A stretch of 44,865 bases of DNA from Bacteroidales bacterium (GCA_900770215.1 CAAGJW010000105.1:1-44865), one strand, 5' to 3'; positions 1-8,893 are shown, counted from the stretch's first letter. Notes: generated by a model not told the origin, from the sequence alone. A program made the numbers and translations.

Positions 1-80
1 CTAAGGGTGAACTTCCGAGGACTAAGGGTGAACTTCCGAGGACTAAGGGTGAACTTCCGAGGACTAAGGGTGAACTTCCC
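1..80 (+). repeat. 21-bp tandem repeat, about 3.8 copies, coding
   Basis: Copies begin at 1, 22, 43 and 64, and the last is cut short at base 80. The full copies are identical. The period of 21 is a multiple of three and the reading frame stays open, so copy-number change would add or remove KGELPRT units without a frameshift. More copies may lie upstream of the window. Confidence 0.9.
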
Positions 81-314
81 AAAGTGAAAGACGGATGTGC
101 TAAACAGAGGTATACAAAAGAAGAAATAAAAACCTTAATTTTGGACTATTGTGAAGAGTGGAGAACTGCCGAAGAAATTAGCAACTATATAGAAAGAAGT
201 CGTAATTACATTAGGAATAAAGTTATCCCGCTTCTTGACGATAGGCTGGAGAAACTATATCCCACTATTCCACACCACCCGAAGCAAAAATACCGTAGAA
301 AAGCCTCTCGTTGA
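1..314 (+). CDS. C-terminal fragment of a protein with KGELPRT repeats and a winged-helix-like tail (5' end outside window)
   Basis: The frame is open from base 3 through the stop at 312-314, so this is the tail of a gene that starts before the window. A GTG at base 84 is in frame, but nothing suggests a separate start there. The first part encodes a heptapeptide repeat, KGELPRT, about four times. The remaining ~75 residues are charged and helical, with the segment WRTAEEISNYI and the ending YPTIPHHPKQKYRRK. I remember similar endings at the C-terminus of Bacteroidetes AlbA_2/ATP-binding (RecG-like) putative regulators, where they form a winged helix. That family assignment is from memory and tentative. 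The gene is less GC-rich than the dap operon that follows it. Confidence 0.5.
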   Translation, partial: KGELPRTKGELPRTKGELPRTKGELPKVKDGCAKQRYTKEEIKTLILDYCEEWRTAEEISNYIERSRNYIRNKVIPLLDDRLEKLYPTIPHHPKQKYRRKASR

Positions 315-497
315 ATTTTGAATTGATTGATGTAGCTATGATTAAGAGTTTTGTGCTCGTGTAAAATCCTTAGAAAGTTTTTTTGTCTTTGATAGCCCAA
401 CTTGCCATACGGGGGAAAACTCAAAAATTCTAAAAAACGGGGCCAGTTCTTGCTCATGTAAACGAAATTTAGCAAATTTGCATTTGCCTTGCAAGCG

Positions 498-520
498 GGT
501 GCTCGCGTGTGGCGAGCGCC
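498..520 (+). promoter_or_regulatory. hairpin in the leader of the dap operon
   Basis: ggtgctcgc (498-506) can pair with gcgagcgcc (512-520) around a 5-base loop, giving nine pairs with one G-T. It lies 39 bases before the first gene and has no T-run, so it does not look like a terminator. A palindrome, gcaaatttgc, lies just upstream at 472-481. I found no exact TAnnTTTG element between 314 and 560, so the promoter is not located. The sequence shows none of the lysine riboswitch architecture I would expect. Confidence 0.3.
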
Positions 521-559
521 AAGGAGGGCAGCCAAAATGATTTCAAGTAAATAGAAAGA

Positions 560-1594
560 ATGGAAACACCTATTAGTAGTATCGATATCGATTTGTACAG
601 GGAATTGCTCTCGGTTGACTCCACATCGGGCAAGGAGCGTGAGCTGGCCTATCGGCTTGCCCACCGCTTGCCGCAAGGCTCGTCGTGCCAGGTGCAGCTC
701 ATGGAGGTGGGCGACGGCACGCTCAACCTGCAACTCTCGTGGGGCACGCCCCGTGTGTACTATTGCACTCATCTCGACACGGTGCCGCCCTATATCGCCC
801 CCACATTTGAACCCGTGCCCGGGGGCGACACCCTGGTGAAAGGCCGCGGCAGCTGCGATGCCAAGGGCCAAATCATGGCCATGTACTCGGCCTGCCGCGA
901 GCTGGAGCGGGAGGGGCTGTCGGGCTTTGCACTGCTCCTGCTTGCGGGCGAGGAGACTGGCTCTCATGGGGCTAAGGCCTATGCCCGGACTCAGCCAGGC
1001 GGCGACTGGGTGATTGTGGGCGAGCCCACGGGCAACAAGATGGTGGCCGCCAGCAAGGGCACCAAGGCCTACGACATCATCATCACGGGCAAGAGCTGCC
1101 ACTCGGGCTACCCCGAGCAGGGCGTGAGCGCCATCGAGCGCTTTGTCGACTTTGTCAACCAGCTGCGAGCCACGCATTTTCCCGTCGACCCGGTGATGGG
1201 CGCCACCACCTACAACCTGGGGTGCCTCGCAAGCGACAACCCGCAAAACGTGTTGAGCGACGCGGTGCACTTCCGCCTTTACTGGCGCACCACCCAGGCC
1301 AGTGATGCGCTTGTGACTGCCACCGTCGAGGGCATGGCCAGCGAGCACGTGCACATCGAGGCACTGGGCGGCGACACCCCCATGAGCTATGCCACGCTCC
1401 CGGGCTTCGACACCACGACGGTGGCCTTTGGCAGCGACGCCCCGCGGCTCCACAATTTCAAGCACCGGGCACTGTGCGGCCCAGGCTCGATACTGGTGGC
1501 ACACCAGCCAGGCGAGTGCGTGGTGCTGAGCGAGATTGCACGGGCCCGCGACCAGTATGTGCGCATGTTCAAGCTGATTGCTGCGGCGCAATAG
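560..1594 (+). CDS. M20 family metallopeptidase, candidate succinyl-diaminopimelate desuccinylase
   Basis: This is a 344-residue M20 zinc hydrolase. Visible motifs are HLDTVP (H71, D73), GRGSCDAKG (D100, the bridging metal ligand), GEETGS (E131 as general base, E132 as ligand), GEPT (E155), and a late metal histidine in the segment GPGSILVAHQPGE. The bacterial exopeptidase dimerisation domain lies between. M20 enzymes include DapE, ArgE and peptidases, which motifs alone do not separate. It lies directly before dapB, dapA, dapD, an aminotransferase and dapF, and the operon otherwise lacks the desuccinylase that a DapD pathway needs, so I infer the DapE role. The ATG at 560 is the first sensible start. 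It is cytoplasmic, with no signal peptide. Confidence 0.75.
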   Translation: METPISSIDIDLYRELLSVDSTSGKERELAYRLAHRLPQGSSCQVQLMEVGDGTLNLQLSWGTPRVYYCTHLDTVPPYIAPTFEPVPGGDTLVKGRGSCDAKGQIMAMYSACRELEREGLSGFALLLLAGEETGSHGAKAYARTQPGGDWVIVGEPTGNKMVAASKGTKAYDIIITGKSCHSGYPEQGVSAIERFVDFVNQLRATHFPVDPVMGATTYNLGCLASDNPQNVLSDAVHFRLYWRTTQASDALVTATVEGMASEHVHIEALGGDTPMSYATLPGFDTTTVAFGSDAPRLHNFKHRALCGPGSILVAHQPGECVVLSEIARARDQYVRMFKLIAAAQ

Positions 1595-1638
1595 CGCAGC
1601 AATGTATAAATAAGAATTATAAAACAATATTGAATGAT

Positions 1639-2340
1639 ATGGAAAATGCAACATCAACATTGAAAGTCGTGATAAGCGGTTACGGCAAGATGGGTAAAAT
1701 GGTAGAGCAGGTGCTTGCCCGGCAGGGCATAGCCTGTGTGGCCAAGACCTGCGACGTGGCCACACTCGACGATGCTGTGGCCCGCGACGCCGTGTGCATC
1801 GATTTTTCCACACCGGCAGCATTCAGGGCCAACTACCCCGAGCTGGCCCGCAAGTTCAAGGCCGTGGTGGTGGGCACCACCGGGTGGTACGACATCAAGC
1901 AGGAGGTGTTCACTGCCTTCAAGCAGGCAGGCACCACGCTGATATGGGCGTCCAATTTCTCGATAGGCGTAACCGTGATGTCGGCCGCCGTGCGTCTCAT
2001 CTCAAAGTTGCTGGGTGCCGCCGGCGGCTACAACCCCTATATCGTGGAGAAGCACCACATCCACAAGCTCGACGCGCCCAGCGGCACGGCCAAGACGCTG
2101 GCCGGGCTGGTGCAAGAGGGCATGGGGGTGGAGCCAGCCATAGCCTCGGTGCGTGTGGGCGAGCTTGCCGGCATCCACACCGTGGGCTTCGAGGGTGCTG
2201 GCGATCGCATCACCATCGAGCACGAGGCCTTCTCGCGCCAGGGCTTTGCCCAGGGTGCCGTGCTTGCCGCCACCATGACGCAGAGCCTGCCTGCCGGCAT
2301 CTACGAGTTTCAAGAAATGATAGTAAAGAATATGCAATAA
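1639..2340 (+). CDS. dapB: 4-hydroxy-tetrahydrodipicolinate reductase
   Basis: DapB reduces the DapA product to tetrahydrodipicolinate with NAD(P)H. The 233-residue protein has the N-terminal nucleotide-binding loop GYGKMGKMVE, the segment VVGTTGWY, and the catalytic/substrate motif EKHHIHKLDAPSGTA. It ends with the usual tetramerisation strand region. It is somewhat shorter than the E. coli enzyme. The frame is open well upstream, but that part overlaps the preceding gene in another frame and reads as noise, so I use the ATG at 1639, 44 bases after the M20 stop. dapA follows 16 bases later, consistent with one transcript. Confidence 0.95.
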   Translation: MENATSTLKVVISGYGKMGKMVEQVLARQGIACVAKTCDVATLDDAVARDAVCIDFSTPAAFRANYPELARKFKAVVVGTTGWYDIKQEVFTAFKQAGTTLIWASNFSIGVTVMSAAVRLISKLLGAAGGYNPYIVEKHHIHKLDAPSGTAKTLAGLVQEGMGVEPAIASVRVGELAGIHTVGFEGAGDRITIEHEAFSRQGFAQGAVLAATMTQSLPAGIYEFQEMIVKNMQ

Positions 2341-2356
2341 AATAAATCCTCAACAC

Positions 2357-3238
2357 ATGTTAGACAACTATTTGCTCAAAGGCTGCGGCACCGCACTGGT
2401 GACGCCCTTCAACGAGGACCAGACGGTCGACTACGAGGCCTTTGGCCGCATGGTGACCCGCCAGATCGACAACGGCATCGACTTTCTCGTGCCGCTGGGC
2501 TCCACGGCCGAGACCCCGTGCCTGGAAGACGAAGAAAAAAAGAAACTGCTGGCACTCACCAAGGAGCTGTGCCAAGGCCGCCCCGTGGTGGTGGGTGCCG
2601 GCACCAACTCGCTGAAAAAGACCATCGAGACCATCAAAATGCTGGAGCCCTACGACCCCGACGCATTTCTCGTGGTCGTGCCCTACTACAACAAGCCCAC
2701 GCAAGACGGCTTGTTCGAGTACTTCAAGGCCGTGTCGCAGTCGACTGGCAAGAACATTGTGGTCTACAACGTGCCCGGCCGCACTGGCACCAACATGCAG
2801 GCCCACACCACCCTGCGCGTTGCCGAGCTGCCCAATGTGATTGCCGTGAAAGAGGCCTCGGGCAACATCGACCAGGTGCTCGAAATCAGGAAATATGCTC
2901 CGTCGGGCTTCAGCGTGCTCAGCGGCGAGGACGGCCAGACCTTCCCCTTGATGGCCGGCGGCGCGCAAGGCGTGATAAGCGTGGCCTCCAATGTGGCGCC
3001 CCGCATGATGAGCCACCTGTGCCACCTGCTGCTGGCTGGCGAGATGGGCGAGGCCCTGGTGCTCGACAACAAGCTCAAGCCCCTCTACAAGGACTGCTTT
3101 GTCGAGAGCAACCCCATCCCGGTCAAGGGCGCCCTCTCGCTGCTGGGCCTGTGCAAGCCCTACATGCGCCTGCCGCTCACCAGTGCCACGCCGGCAACCA
3201 TGGAATTGATGAAAAAAGTGATTGGCGAATACAAGTGA
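2357..3238 (+). CDS. dapA: 4-hydroxy-tetrahydrodipicolinate synthase
   Basis: DapA condenses pyruvate with aspartate semialdehyde, the committed step to diaminopimelate and lysine. The 293-residue TIM barrel shows the family landmarks: GTALVTPF near the N-terminus, LGSTAETP, YYNKPTQ, YNVPGRTG with the catalytic Tyr137, and VKEASGN with the Schiff-base Lys165. Its length is normal for the family. Its stop codon overlaps a possible GTG start of dapD (gtga at 3235-3238), which suggests translational coupling. Confidence 0.97.
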   Translation: MLDNYLLKGCGTALVTPFNEDQTVDYEAFGRMVTRQIDNGIDFLVPLGSTAETPCLEDEEKKKLLALTKELCQGRPVVVGAGTNSLKKTIETIKMLEPYDPDAFLVVVPYYNKPTQDGLFEYFKAVSQSTGKNIVVYNVPGRTGTNMQAHTTLRVAELPNVIAVKEASGNIDQVLEIRKYAPSGFSVLSGEDGQTFPLMAGGAQGVISVASNVAPRMMSHLCHLLLAGEMGEALVLDNKLKPLYKDCFVESNPIPVKGALSLLGLCKPYMRLPLTSATPATMELMKKVIGEYK

Positions 3239-3243
3239 GCACT

Positions 3244-4020
3244 ATGGATACTACAGCAAAGGAAAAATTTGCCGCCCTGTGCCGCCAGCTTGAGTGCGGC
3301 CAGGTGCGAGTGGCCGAAAAAAAAGACGGCCACTGGGTGGTGAACTCGTGGGTGAAAGAGGAAATCCTCAAGGGCTTTGCCTGCGGCCAGCTCACCAACA
3401 TGAGCCAGGGCCTGTTCAGCTTCTACGACAAGGACACCATTGCGCCCCGCGCCTTCTCGCTCGACGACAAGGTGCGCCTCGTGCCGGGCGGCAGCAGCGT
3501 GCGCCGCGGCGCCTACCTGGCTCCGGGCGTGATTGTGATGCCCCCGGCCTATGTCAACATAGGCGCCTATGTCGACAGCGGCACCATGATCGACTCGCAC
3601 GCCCTGGTGGGCTCGTGCGCCCAGGTGGGCAAAAACGTGCACCTGGCTGCCGCCTCGCAATTGGGCGGCGTGCTCGAGCCAGTGGGCGCCCTGCCAGTGA
3701 TTGTCGAGGACAACGTGTTTATAGGCGGCAACTGCGGCATCTACGAGGGCACCATCGTCGAGGAGAATGCCGTGATAGGCACCGGCGTGGTCATCAACCG
3801 GTCGACGGCCGTCTACGACGCGGTCAACGGCGGCTATATCACTGCCAATGCCCAGGGCCAGATCGTGATACCGGCCGGCGCTGTGGTGGTGGCTGGCAGC
3901 CGCCCCATTGTGAAAGGCCCCGGAAAGGATGAGGGTGTGCACCTCTACACGCCCGTGATTGTGAAATACCGCGACGAGAAAACCTCAAGCGCAATCACAC
4001 TCGAACATTTACTGCGATAA
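3244..4020 (+). CDS. dapD: tetrahydrodipicolinate N-succinyltransferase
   Basis: DapD transfers succinyl from succinyl-CoA to tetrahydrodipicolinate, the first step of the succinylase branch. The 258-residue protein has an N-terminal helical part with the segment VNSWVKEEIL, a left-handed beta-helix built of hexapeptide repeats (from about residue 85), and the conserved stretches YVDSGTMIDSHALVGSCAQ and FIGGNCGIYEG. I chose the ATG at 3244, five bases after dapA. An in-frame GTG at 3235 that overlaps the dapA stop is also possible and would add three residues. A longer open frame upstream lies inside dapA and is not real. Its presence argues that this organism uses the succinylase route, unlike the DapL route known from Bacteroides. 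Confidence 0.95.
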   Translation: MDTTAKEKFAALCRQLECGQVRVAEKKDGHWVVNSWVKEEILKGFACGQLTNMSQGLFSFYDKDTIAPRAFSLDDKVRLVPGGSSVRRGAYLAPGVIVMPPAYVNIGAYVDSGTMIDSHALVGSCAQVGKNVHLAAASQLGGVLEPVGALPVIVEDNVFIGGNCGIYEGTIVEENAVIGTGVVINRSTAVYDAVNGGYITANAQGQIVIPAGAVVVAGSRPIVKGPGKDEGVHLYTPVIVKYRDEKTSSAITLEHLLR

Positions 4021-4026
4021 CACAAC

Positions 4027-5232
4027 ATGATAGATTACGACAGTTTGTTTTCGGCCGACACGGCCTCGTTTATGCGCTCGCCCGTGCGCGATATCTTCAA
4101 GCGCGTCGACTTGAGCAAGATCTACTCCTTTGCCGGCGGCTATCCCTCGGCCGACGCCTTCGACCTCGAGGGTGTGAAGCAGTGTGCCGCCCAGGTCATC
4201 GACCGCTACGGCAGCAAGGCGCTGCAATACAATGCCACCCAGGGCATACCCGAGCTGCGGCAAGCCCTGAGCGAGCGCTACGGCGTGCCCGTAGAGCGCG
4301 TGCAAGTCACCACCTCGTCGCAGCAGGGCATCGACGTGTGCACTCGCGTGATGATCGACCCGGGCGACGTGGTGCTCACCTCCAACCCGTCCTATTTGGG
4401 CGCGCTGCAGTCGTTCCGTTCCTACCGCGCCCACATCGTGGGCGTGCCCCACAGCGACGACGACGGCGAGCTGAAGGCCCGCTATGAGCAAGCCATAGCC
4501 CAGTGCAAGAGCCAGGGCAGGAAAATCAAGTTTCTCTACATGATCCCCGACTTCCAGAACCCCTCGGGCGAGACCCTGCCGCTCTCGCAGCGCCGCCTGC
4601 TGGTGGAGCTGGCACGGGAGCACGGCTTTGTCATCGTCGAGGACAGCCCCTATCGCGAGTTGCGCTATCGCGGGCATGACGTGCCCACCATCTACTCGCT
4701 CGACCCCGACTGCGTGCTGCACCTGGGCTCCTTCTCCAAGATACTGGCACCTGGGTTGCGCCTGGGCTGGATACTGGGCAACCCGCAGCTGCTCGACCAG
4801 ATCTACGTGTGCAAGCAGTCGCTCGATCTGTGCCCGCCTGTGCTCGACCAGTACATTGCCACGCAATTTGTCACCTCGGGCCGCCTCGATGCCAACATCG
4901 AGAAAATCAAGCGCCTCTACAGCCGCCGCTGCCAGGGCATGCAGGAGCTGCTGGCCCGCTACATGCCGCAGGGCGTGACCTGGACCCGCCCCGAGGGCGG
5001 CTTGTTCCTGTTCCTGACCATGCCCGAGGGCTTCGACGCGGTCAAGTTCTACGACCGCGCCCTCGACCGTGGCGTGGCCTATGTGGCCGGCTCGTTTTTC
5101 CACCCCGACGGCAGCGGGCTCAACACCATGCGCCTCAATTTCTCTTTCATGAACCTGGAGCGCATCGACAAGGGCTTGCAGCTGCTGGCCCGCCTCATAG
5201 GCGAGGAGCTCGCAGCCCTGGGCCTGCAGTAA
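4027..5232 (+). CDS. PLP-dependent aminotransferase of the LysN/MocR type, candidate succinyl-DAP aminotransferase
   Basis: A 401-residue fold-type I aminotransferase without an N-terminal DNA-binding domain. It has the segments FAGGYPSADAF, LQYNATQGIPELRQAL and PDFQNPSGETL, and the PLP lysine K238 in SFSKILAPGLRLGW. This pattern is that of the 2-aminoadipate aminotransferase (LysN)-like group rather than DapL or ArgD/DapC. It sits seven bases after dapD and before dapF, exactly where an N-succinyl-2-amino-6-ketopimelate aminotransferase is needed, so I infer that role. Sequence motifs cannot exclude broader substrate use such as 2-aminoadipate, leucine or kynurenine analogues. Confidence 0.8.
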   Translation: MIDYDSLFSADTASFMRSPVRDIFKRVDLSKIYSFAGGYPSADAFDLEGVKQCAAQVIDRYGSKALQYNATQGIPELRQALSERYGVPVERVQVTTSSQQGIDVCTRVMIDPGDVVLTSNPSYLGALQSFRSYRAHIVGVPHSDDDGELKARYEQAIAQCKSQGRKIKFLYMIPDFQNPSGETLPLSQRRLLVELAREHGFVIVEDSPYRELRYRGHDVPTIYSLDPDCVLHLGSFSKILAPGLRLGWILGNPQLLDQIYVCKQSLDLCPPVLDQYIATQFVTSGRLDANIEKIKRLYSRRCQGMQELLARYMPQGVTWTRPEGGLFLFLTMPEGFDAVKFYDRALDRGVAYVAGSFFHPDGSGLNTMRLNFSFMNLERIDKGLQLLARLIGEELAALGLQ

Positions 5233-5265
5233 AACTAAATAACTAAACGAAACAACACAACAATT

Positions 5266-6111
5266 ATGAAACTATACAAATTCCACGGCGCTGGCAACGA
5301 CTTCCTCATCGCCGATGCCCGCCACGATGCAGTCAACCTGAGTCAAGAAGAAATTGTGCACCTGTGCGACCGCCACACGGGCTTCGGCTCCGATGGCCTC
5401 ATGGTGATAGGCAACAGCAACGACACGGCCTTCAAGATGAAATTCTACAACCCCGACGGCACCTCGGGCATGATGTGCGGCAACGGCGGCCGCTGCATCT
5501 CGGCCTATGCCGCCATGACCAGCGACGAGCCTGGCGAGCGCCACTTTGTGTTCGAGGCCCCCGATGGCCTGCACGAGAGCTGGATAGAGTCGGGCCCCGA
5601 GACCGACAGCATGGGCGACTGCACCCGCGTGGTGCGCCTGAAGATGAGCGACGTGAAAGAGTTCAAGAAATATGACGACACCAGCTATTTCTTCAACACC
5701 GGCGCCCGACACTTTGTGACCGCCGTCGACGACGTCGACCACACCAACGTGTATGCCAACGGCCGCGCCTACCGCTACTTCGACACCCGCTTTGCGCCCG
5801 AGGGCGTGAATGTCGACTTTGTGCAGGTTGACGGCGGCGTGCTGCGCGTGCGCACCTACGAGAAAGGCGTCGAGGATGAGACCCTGGCTTGCGGCACGGG
5901 CATCGTGGCCACGGCCCTGGCTGCCTACATGATGGGCGTGCAGCCCGAGAGCATGGAAAATGGCGTGGTGCGCTATGCCGTGCAGGCCCGCATCAGCTTG
6001 CTGCACGTGGAGTTTGAGCCCGAGAAGAAGGCCAACGGCAACATCACCTTCAACGATATCTACCTCACCGGGCCAGCGACCTATGTGGGCGAGATTGAGG
6101 TCGACCTTTAG
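5266..6111 (+). CDS. dapF: diaminopimelate epimerase
   Basis: DapF interconverts LL- and meso-diaminopimelate using two cysteines in a two-base mechanism. The 281-residue protein starts with the classic KFHGAGNDF motif. The first catalytic cysteine, C71, is in MCGNGGRC and the second, C209, is in ACGTGIVA. The length is normal. It closes the dap operon, 33 bases after the aminotransferase, and is followed by a clear intrinsic terminator. meso-DAP would feed both peptidoglycan and lysine; lysA is not in the window. Confidence 0.97.
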   Translation: MKLYKFHGAGNDFLIADARHDAVNLSQEEIVHLCDRHTGFGSDGLMVIGNSNDTAFKMKFYNPDGTSGMMCGNGGRCISAYAAMTSDEPGERHFVFEAPDGLHESWIESGPETDSMGDCTRVVRLKMSDVKEFKKYDDTSYFFNTGARHFVTAVDDVDHTNVYANGRAYRYFDTRFAPEGVNVDFVQVDGGVLRVRTYEKGVEDETLACGTGIVATALAAYMMGVQPESMENGVVRYAVQARISLLHVEFEPEKKANGNITFNDIYLTGPATYVGEIEVDL

Positions 6112-6143
6112 CGCTCGCGCAGCAAGAAAATGAAGACTGCAAC

Positions 6144-6191
6144 ACACGCGGCATCGCCTTGCGACTAAGACTGTGCCGCGTGTTTTTTTTA
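6144..6191 (+). terminator. intrinsic terminator of the dap operon
   Basis: acacgcggca (6144-6153) pairs perfectly with tgccgcgtgt (6174-6183) and is followed by an unbroken T-run. It lies about 33 bases after the dapF stop and separates the operon from the receptor-like gene at 6341. Confidence 0.88.
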
Positions 6192-6340
6192 TAAAGAAAT
6201 TTGAGATTTTGAAAAAAAACGATGCGAGCGTGAAACTTTTTGCGCTACCATTGCGTCTTATAAGTGAAAATTGCAACAAGCCGAGCAGCGATGGCCTGGC
6301 AAAAAGGCAAATGCGTATAAACTCAACAAACTCATAGATA

Positions 6341-8800
6341 ATGAAGAAACTCTTTACACTTGTGCTGATGGTTGTGTGTGTGAACATAGCCCTCCTGGCA
6401 CAGTACAGCGTGAAATTTCAGCTCAACGACTCCACAGGCGAGGGCGAGCCCTATGCCACAGTGCGCATCTACCGCGCCAGCGACACCACCCGGGTCGTGA
6501 AGACCGGCGTGACCGACCTGAATGGCGCCTTCAAGCAGCAACTTGCCACCCCCGGCGACTACCTGGCCGTGATATCGGCAGTGGGCAAGACGAGCGTGCA
6601 GCGCGACTTCCAGCTCTCGCACAACAACAAGGTCGTCGATATGGGCACTATAGTGATAAAGAACGCCGACAACATGCTGAGCGGTGTCACCGTCACTGCC
6701 CACGCCCCCGTGATAACCAAGGAAATCGACCGCATTGCCTACAACGTGCAGAACGACGACGACTCCAAGACCAATACAGCCTTTGAGATGCTGCGCAAGG
6801 TGCCCCTGGTCACCGTCGACGGCCAGGACAACATCATGGTCAAGGGCAGCAGCAATTTCAAGATATACAAGAACGGCCGCCCCGATCCCACACTCTCGGG
6901 CAATGCCAAAGACGTGCTCAAGGCCATACCGGCCAGCATGATAAAGAAAATCGAGGTCATTACCGACCCGGGCGCAAAGTACGACGCCGAGGGCGTGGGC
7001 TCCATTCTCAACATCGTGACCATGGACAACTCGAGCATGAGCGGCATCACGGGCACGGTGGGCATCAACGTCTACAACGACGGCGCCTTCAACCCCAATG
7101 CCTACATCACCACCCAGGTGGGCAAGGTGGTGACCAGCTTGACCTACGGCATGTTTCACATGCCCCGCCGCCGTGGCCATCAGCTTGAAGAGAGTATGAC
7201 CCACTACAACGATACGGGCAATGAGCTCTATTACAAGGGTGACAAAAGAAACAAGGGCGACGGACACTTTGTCAACATCGAGTCGAGCTGGGAGCCCGAC
7301 ACGCTCAACCTGGTGTCGCTGGCCTTTGGCGGCTATGCCTACCACCTCAACCAGCGGGGCACCGCCAGCCAGTGGATGAACGACGCTGCTGGCCAGCGCC
7401 TCTACAGCTTCGACGTCGCCAACCGCATACCCCGAAGCTCCTTCTACAGCTTCGACGGGCATCTCGACTACCAGCACAAGACCCATGTGAAAGATGAGAC
7501 CCTCACCTTGAGCTACATCGTGTCGACCAGCCGCTCGCACATGCGCAGCGAGTACGACTACTTCAACCAGGAGAATGCTCCCATGAGCTACACGGGCTAT
7601 GACAGCAACGGCAAAGAGAATTTTCTCGAGCACACCTTCCAGTTTGACTGGACACGACCCTTTGCCCAGTACCACAAGATAGAAACCGGCGTGAAATATA
7701 TACATCGCTCCAACAAGAGCCACACCGCCATGAACTATGACGGCCTCGACCCCGACACACTCGACATCGACAACCGCCTCAACCACCTCACGCAAGTGGC
7801 GGCGGCCTATGCCAGCTACACCTTCCACAAGAACTCGTGGAGCGCACGTGCCGGCCTGCGCTACGAGTACAGCTACCTCAAGGCTAAGTACCCCGACGGC
7901 AGCCAGCCCAGTTTTCACACCAACCTCAACGACTGGGTGCCCAGCGCCAGTGTGAGCTACCAGATGGGCATGTTCAACAGCCTCACCCTGTCGTTCTCAA
8001 CCAGCATCAGCCGCCCGGGCATCACCTACCTCAACCCGGCAGTGATAAACACGCCCACAAGCATCAGCTATGGCAACTCTCACCTCAAGAGTGCGCGCAA
8101 CTACTCGGCAAGGCTCAACTACATGCACACCGGTGCCAAGCTCACCTTCACGCTCACGCCCACCATCAACTGGTCGCGCAACGGCATCACGGGCATCCAG
8201 ACCGTGCAAGACGACAAGACGGTCTCCACCTTTGCCAACGAGCTTGAGTCGTTCTACTATGGCTTATACGGCTATGTGCAGTGGCAGCCCTTCAAGACCA
8301 CCAGCATCAACCTCAACGGCAGCGTGGGCCGTCAGCGCTACAAGAGCGACAACCTGGACCTGGAGAAAGCAGGCTGGAACTGCTTCTCGTGGCTCAACGT
8401 CACGCAACAGCTGCCCTGGAAGCTGCGGTTCACCATGGGCGTGGGCCGCTTCGGCGGCGGCCCCAGCGGTCTCTATGGCCGTGAGAAAGTGAGCTACTGG
8501 CACTACGTGGCCCTGCAGCGGTCGTTCTTGAAAGAAGACCGCCTCACCGTGAGGCTGAATGCCAATGTTCCCTTCTCGGGCAAGTACATGAACTCGACCA
8601 GCTACACCACGCAAGGCGACTACACCGGGTGGAGCAGGCTGAGGTATCCGGCACGCAGCTTCGGCATCTCGGTGAGCTACCGCTTCGGCTCGCTCAAGGC
8701 ACAGGTGAAGAAATCCAGCGTCACCATCGAGAACAGCGACGTGGTGGGCGGTGCCAGCAAGGGCCAGGGCGGCCAGCAGGGCGGCCGGGGCGGAAATTGA
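6341..8800 (+). CDS. outer-membrane beta-barrel / TonB-dependent receptor-like protein
   Basis: An 819-residue exported protein. Residues 1 to about 20 form a signal peptide (MKKLFTLVLMVVCVNIALLAQ). Next comes a carboxypeptidase-regulatory-like beta-sandwich (about 22-100, with GVTDLNGAF), then a plug-like region (LSGVTVTA, LRKVPLVTVDGQDNIMVKG, IEVITDPGAKYDAEGVGSILNI). The rest, about 230-800, is rich in alternating aromatic strands, as expected for an outer-membrane barrel. It matches my picture of the OMP_b-brl_3 group of Bacteroidetes receptors. There is no SusD partner, so a glycan-uptake role is not supported. The Gly/Gln-rich C-terminus is unusual for a barrel, which normally ends in an aromatic residue. 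The ligand is unknown. Confidence 0.85.
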   Translation: MKKLFTLVLMVVCVNIALLAQYSVKFQLNDSTGEGEPYATVRIYRASDTTRVVKTGVTDLNGAFKQQLATPGDYLAVISAVGKTSVQRDFQLSHNNKVVDMGTIVIKNADNMLSGVTVTAHAPVITKEIDRIAYNVQNDDDSKTNTAFEMLRKVPLVTVDGQDNIMVKGSSNFKIYKNGRPDPTLSGNAKDVLKAIPASMIKKIEVITDPGAKYDAEGVGSILNIVTMDNSSMSGITGTVGINVYNDGAFNPNAYITTQVGKVVTSLTYGMFHMPRRRGHQLEESMTHYNDTGNELYYKGDKRNKGDGHFVNIESSWEPDTLNLVSLAFGGYAYHLNQRGTASQWMNDAAGQRLYSFDVANRIPRSSFYSFDGHLDYQHKTHVKDETLTLSYIVSTSRSHMRSEYDYFNQENAPMSYTGYDSNGKENFLEHTFQFDWTRPFAQYHKIETGVKYIHRSNKSHTAMNYDGLDPDTLDIDNRLNHLTQVAAAYASYTFHKNSWSARAGLRYEYSYLKAKYPDGSQPSFHTNLNDWVPSASVSYQMGMFNSLTLSFSTSISRPGITYLNPAVINTPTSISYGNSHLKSARNYSARLNYMHTGAKLTFTLTPTINWSRNGITGIQTVQDDKTVSTFANELESFYYGLYGYVQWQPFKTTSINLNGSVGRQRYKSDNLDLEKAGWNCFSWLNVTQQLPWKLRFTMGVGRFGGGPSGLYGREKVSYWHYVALQRSFLKEDRLTVRLNANVPFSGKYMNSTSYTTQGDYTGWSRLRYPARSFGISVSYRFGSLKAQVKKSSVTIENSDVVGGASKGQGGQQGGRGGN

Positions 8801-8847
8801 AACAACAGCCTCGCCCCGTCGAGCAGCATTCTCTGCCAGCACAATCG

Positions 8848-8891
8848 GTTTGCCCCGCGGCGGTCGCACAGCCGGCCATCGTGGGGCAAAC
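8848..8891. terminator. possible stem-loop between convergent genes
   Basis: gtttgcccc (8848-8856) is the reverse complement of ggggcaaac (8883-8891), separated by 26 bases that can partly pair. It lies between the ends of the receptor gene and the ATPase gene. No T-run follows on either strand, so a terminator function is uncertain. Confidence 0.35.
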
Positions 8892-8893
8892 TG

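Noticed and set aside
320..559. Lysine riboswitch before the dap operon
   Set aside because: Only a simple hairpin is visible; the multi-helix lysine riboswitch layout is not recognisable.
206..1822. Long open frame on the minus strand, opposite the M20 and dapB genes
   Set aside because: It mirrors GC-rich codons of two well-supported plus-strand genes and its translation has no recognisable domain. Similar antisense frames (for example 27555-30680 and 37110-39851) were dropped for the same reason.
2518..3243. N-terminal extension of dapD reading through dapA
   Set aside because: It is the +1 frame of dapA with low-complexity translation; DapD homology starts at 3244.
4027..5232. LL-diaminopimelate aminotransferase (DapL)
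   Set aside because: The motif pattern around the PLP lysine and the N-terminus fits LysN/MocR-type enzymes, and the dapD gene next to it makes DapL unnecessary.
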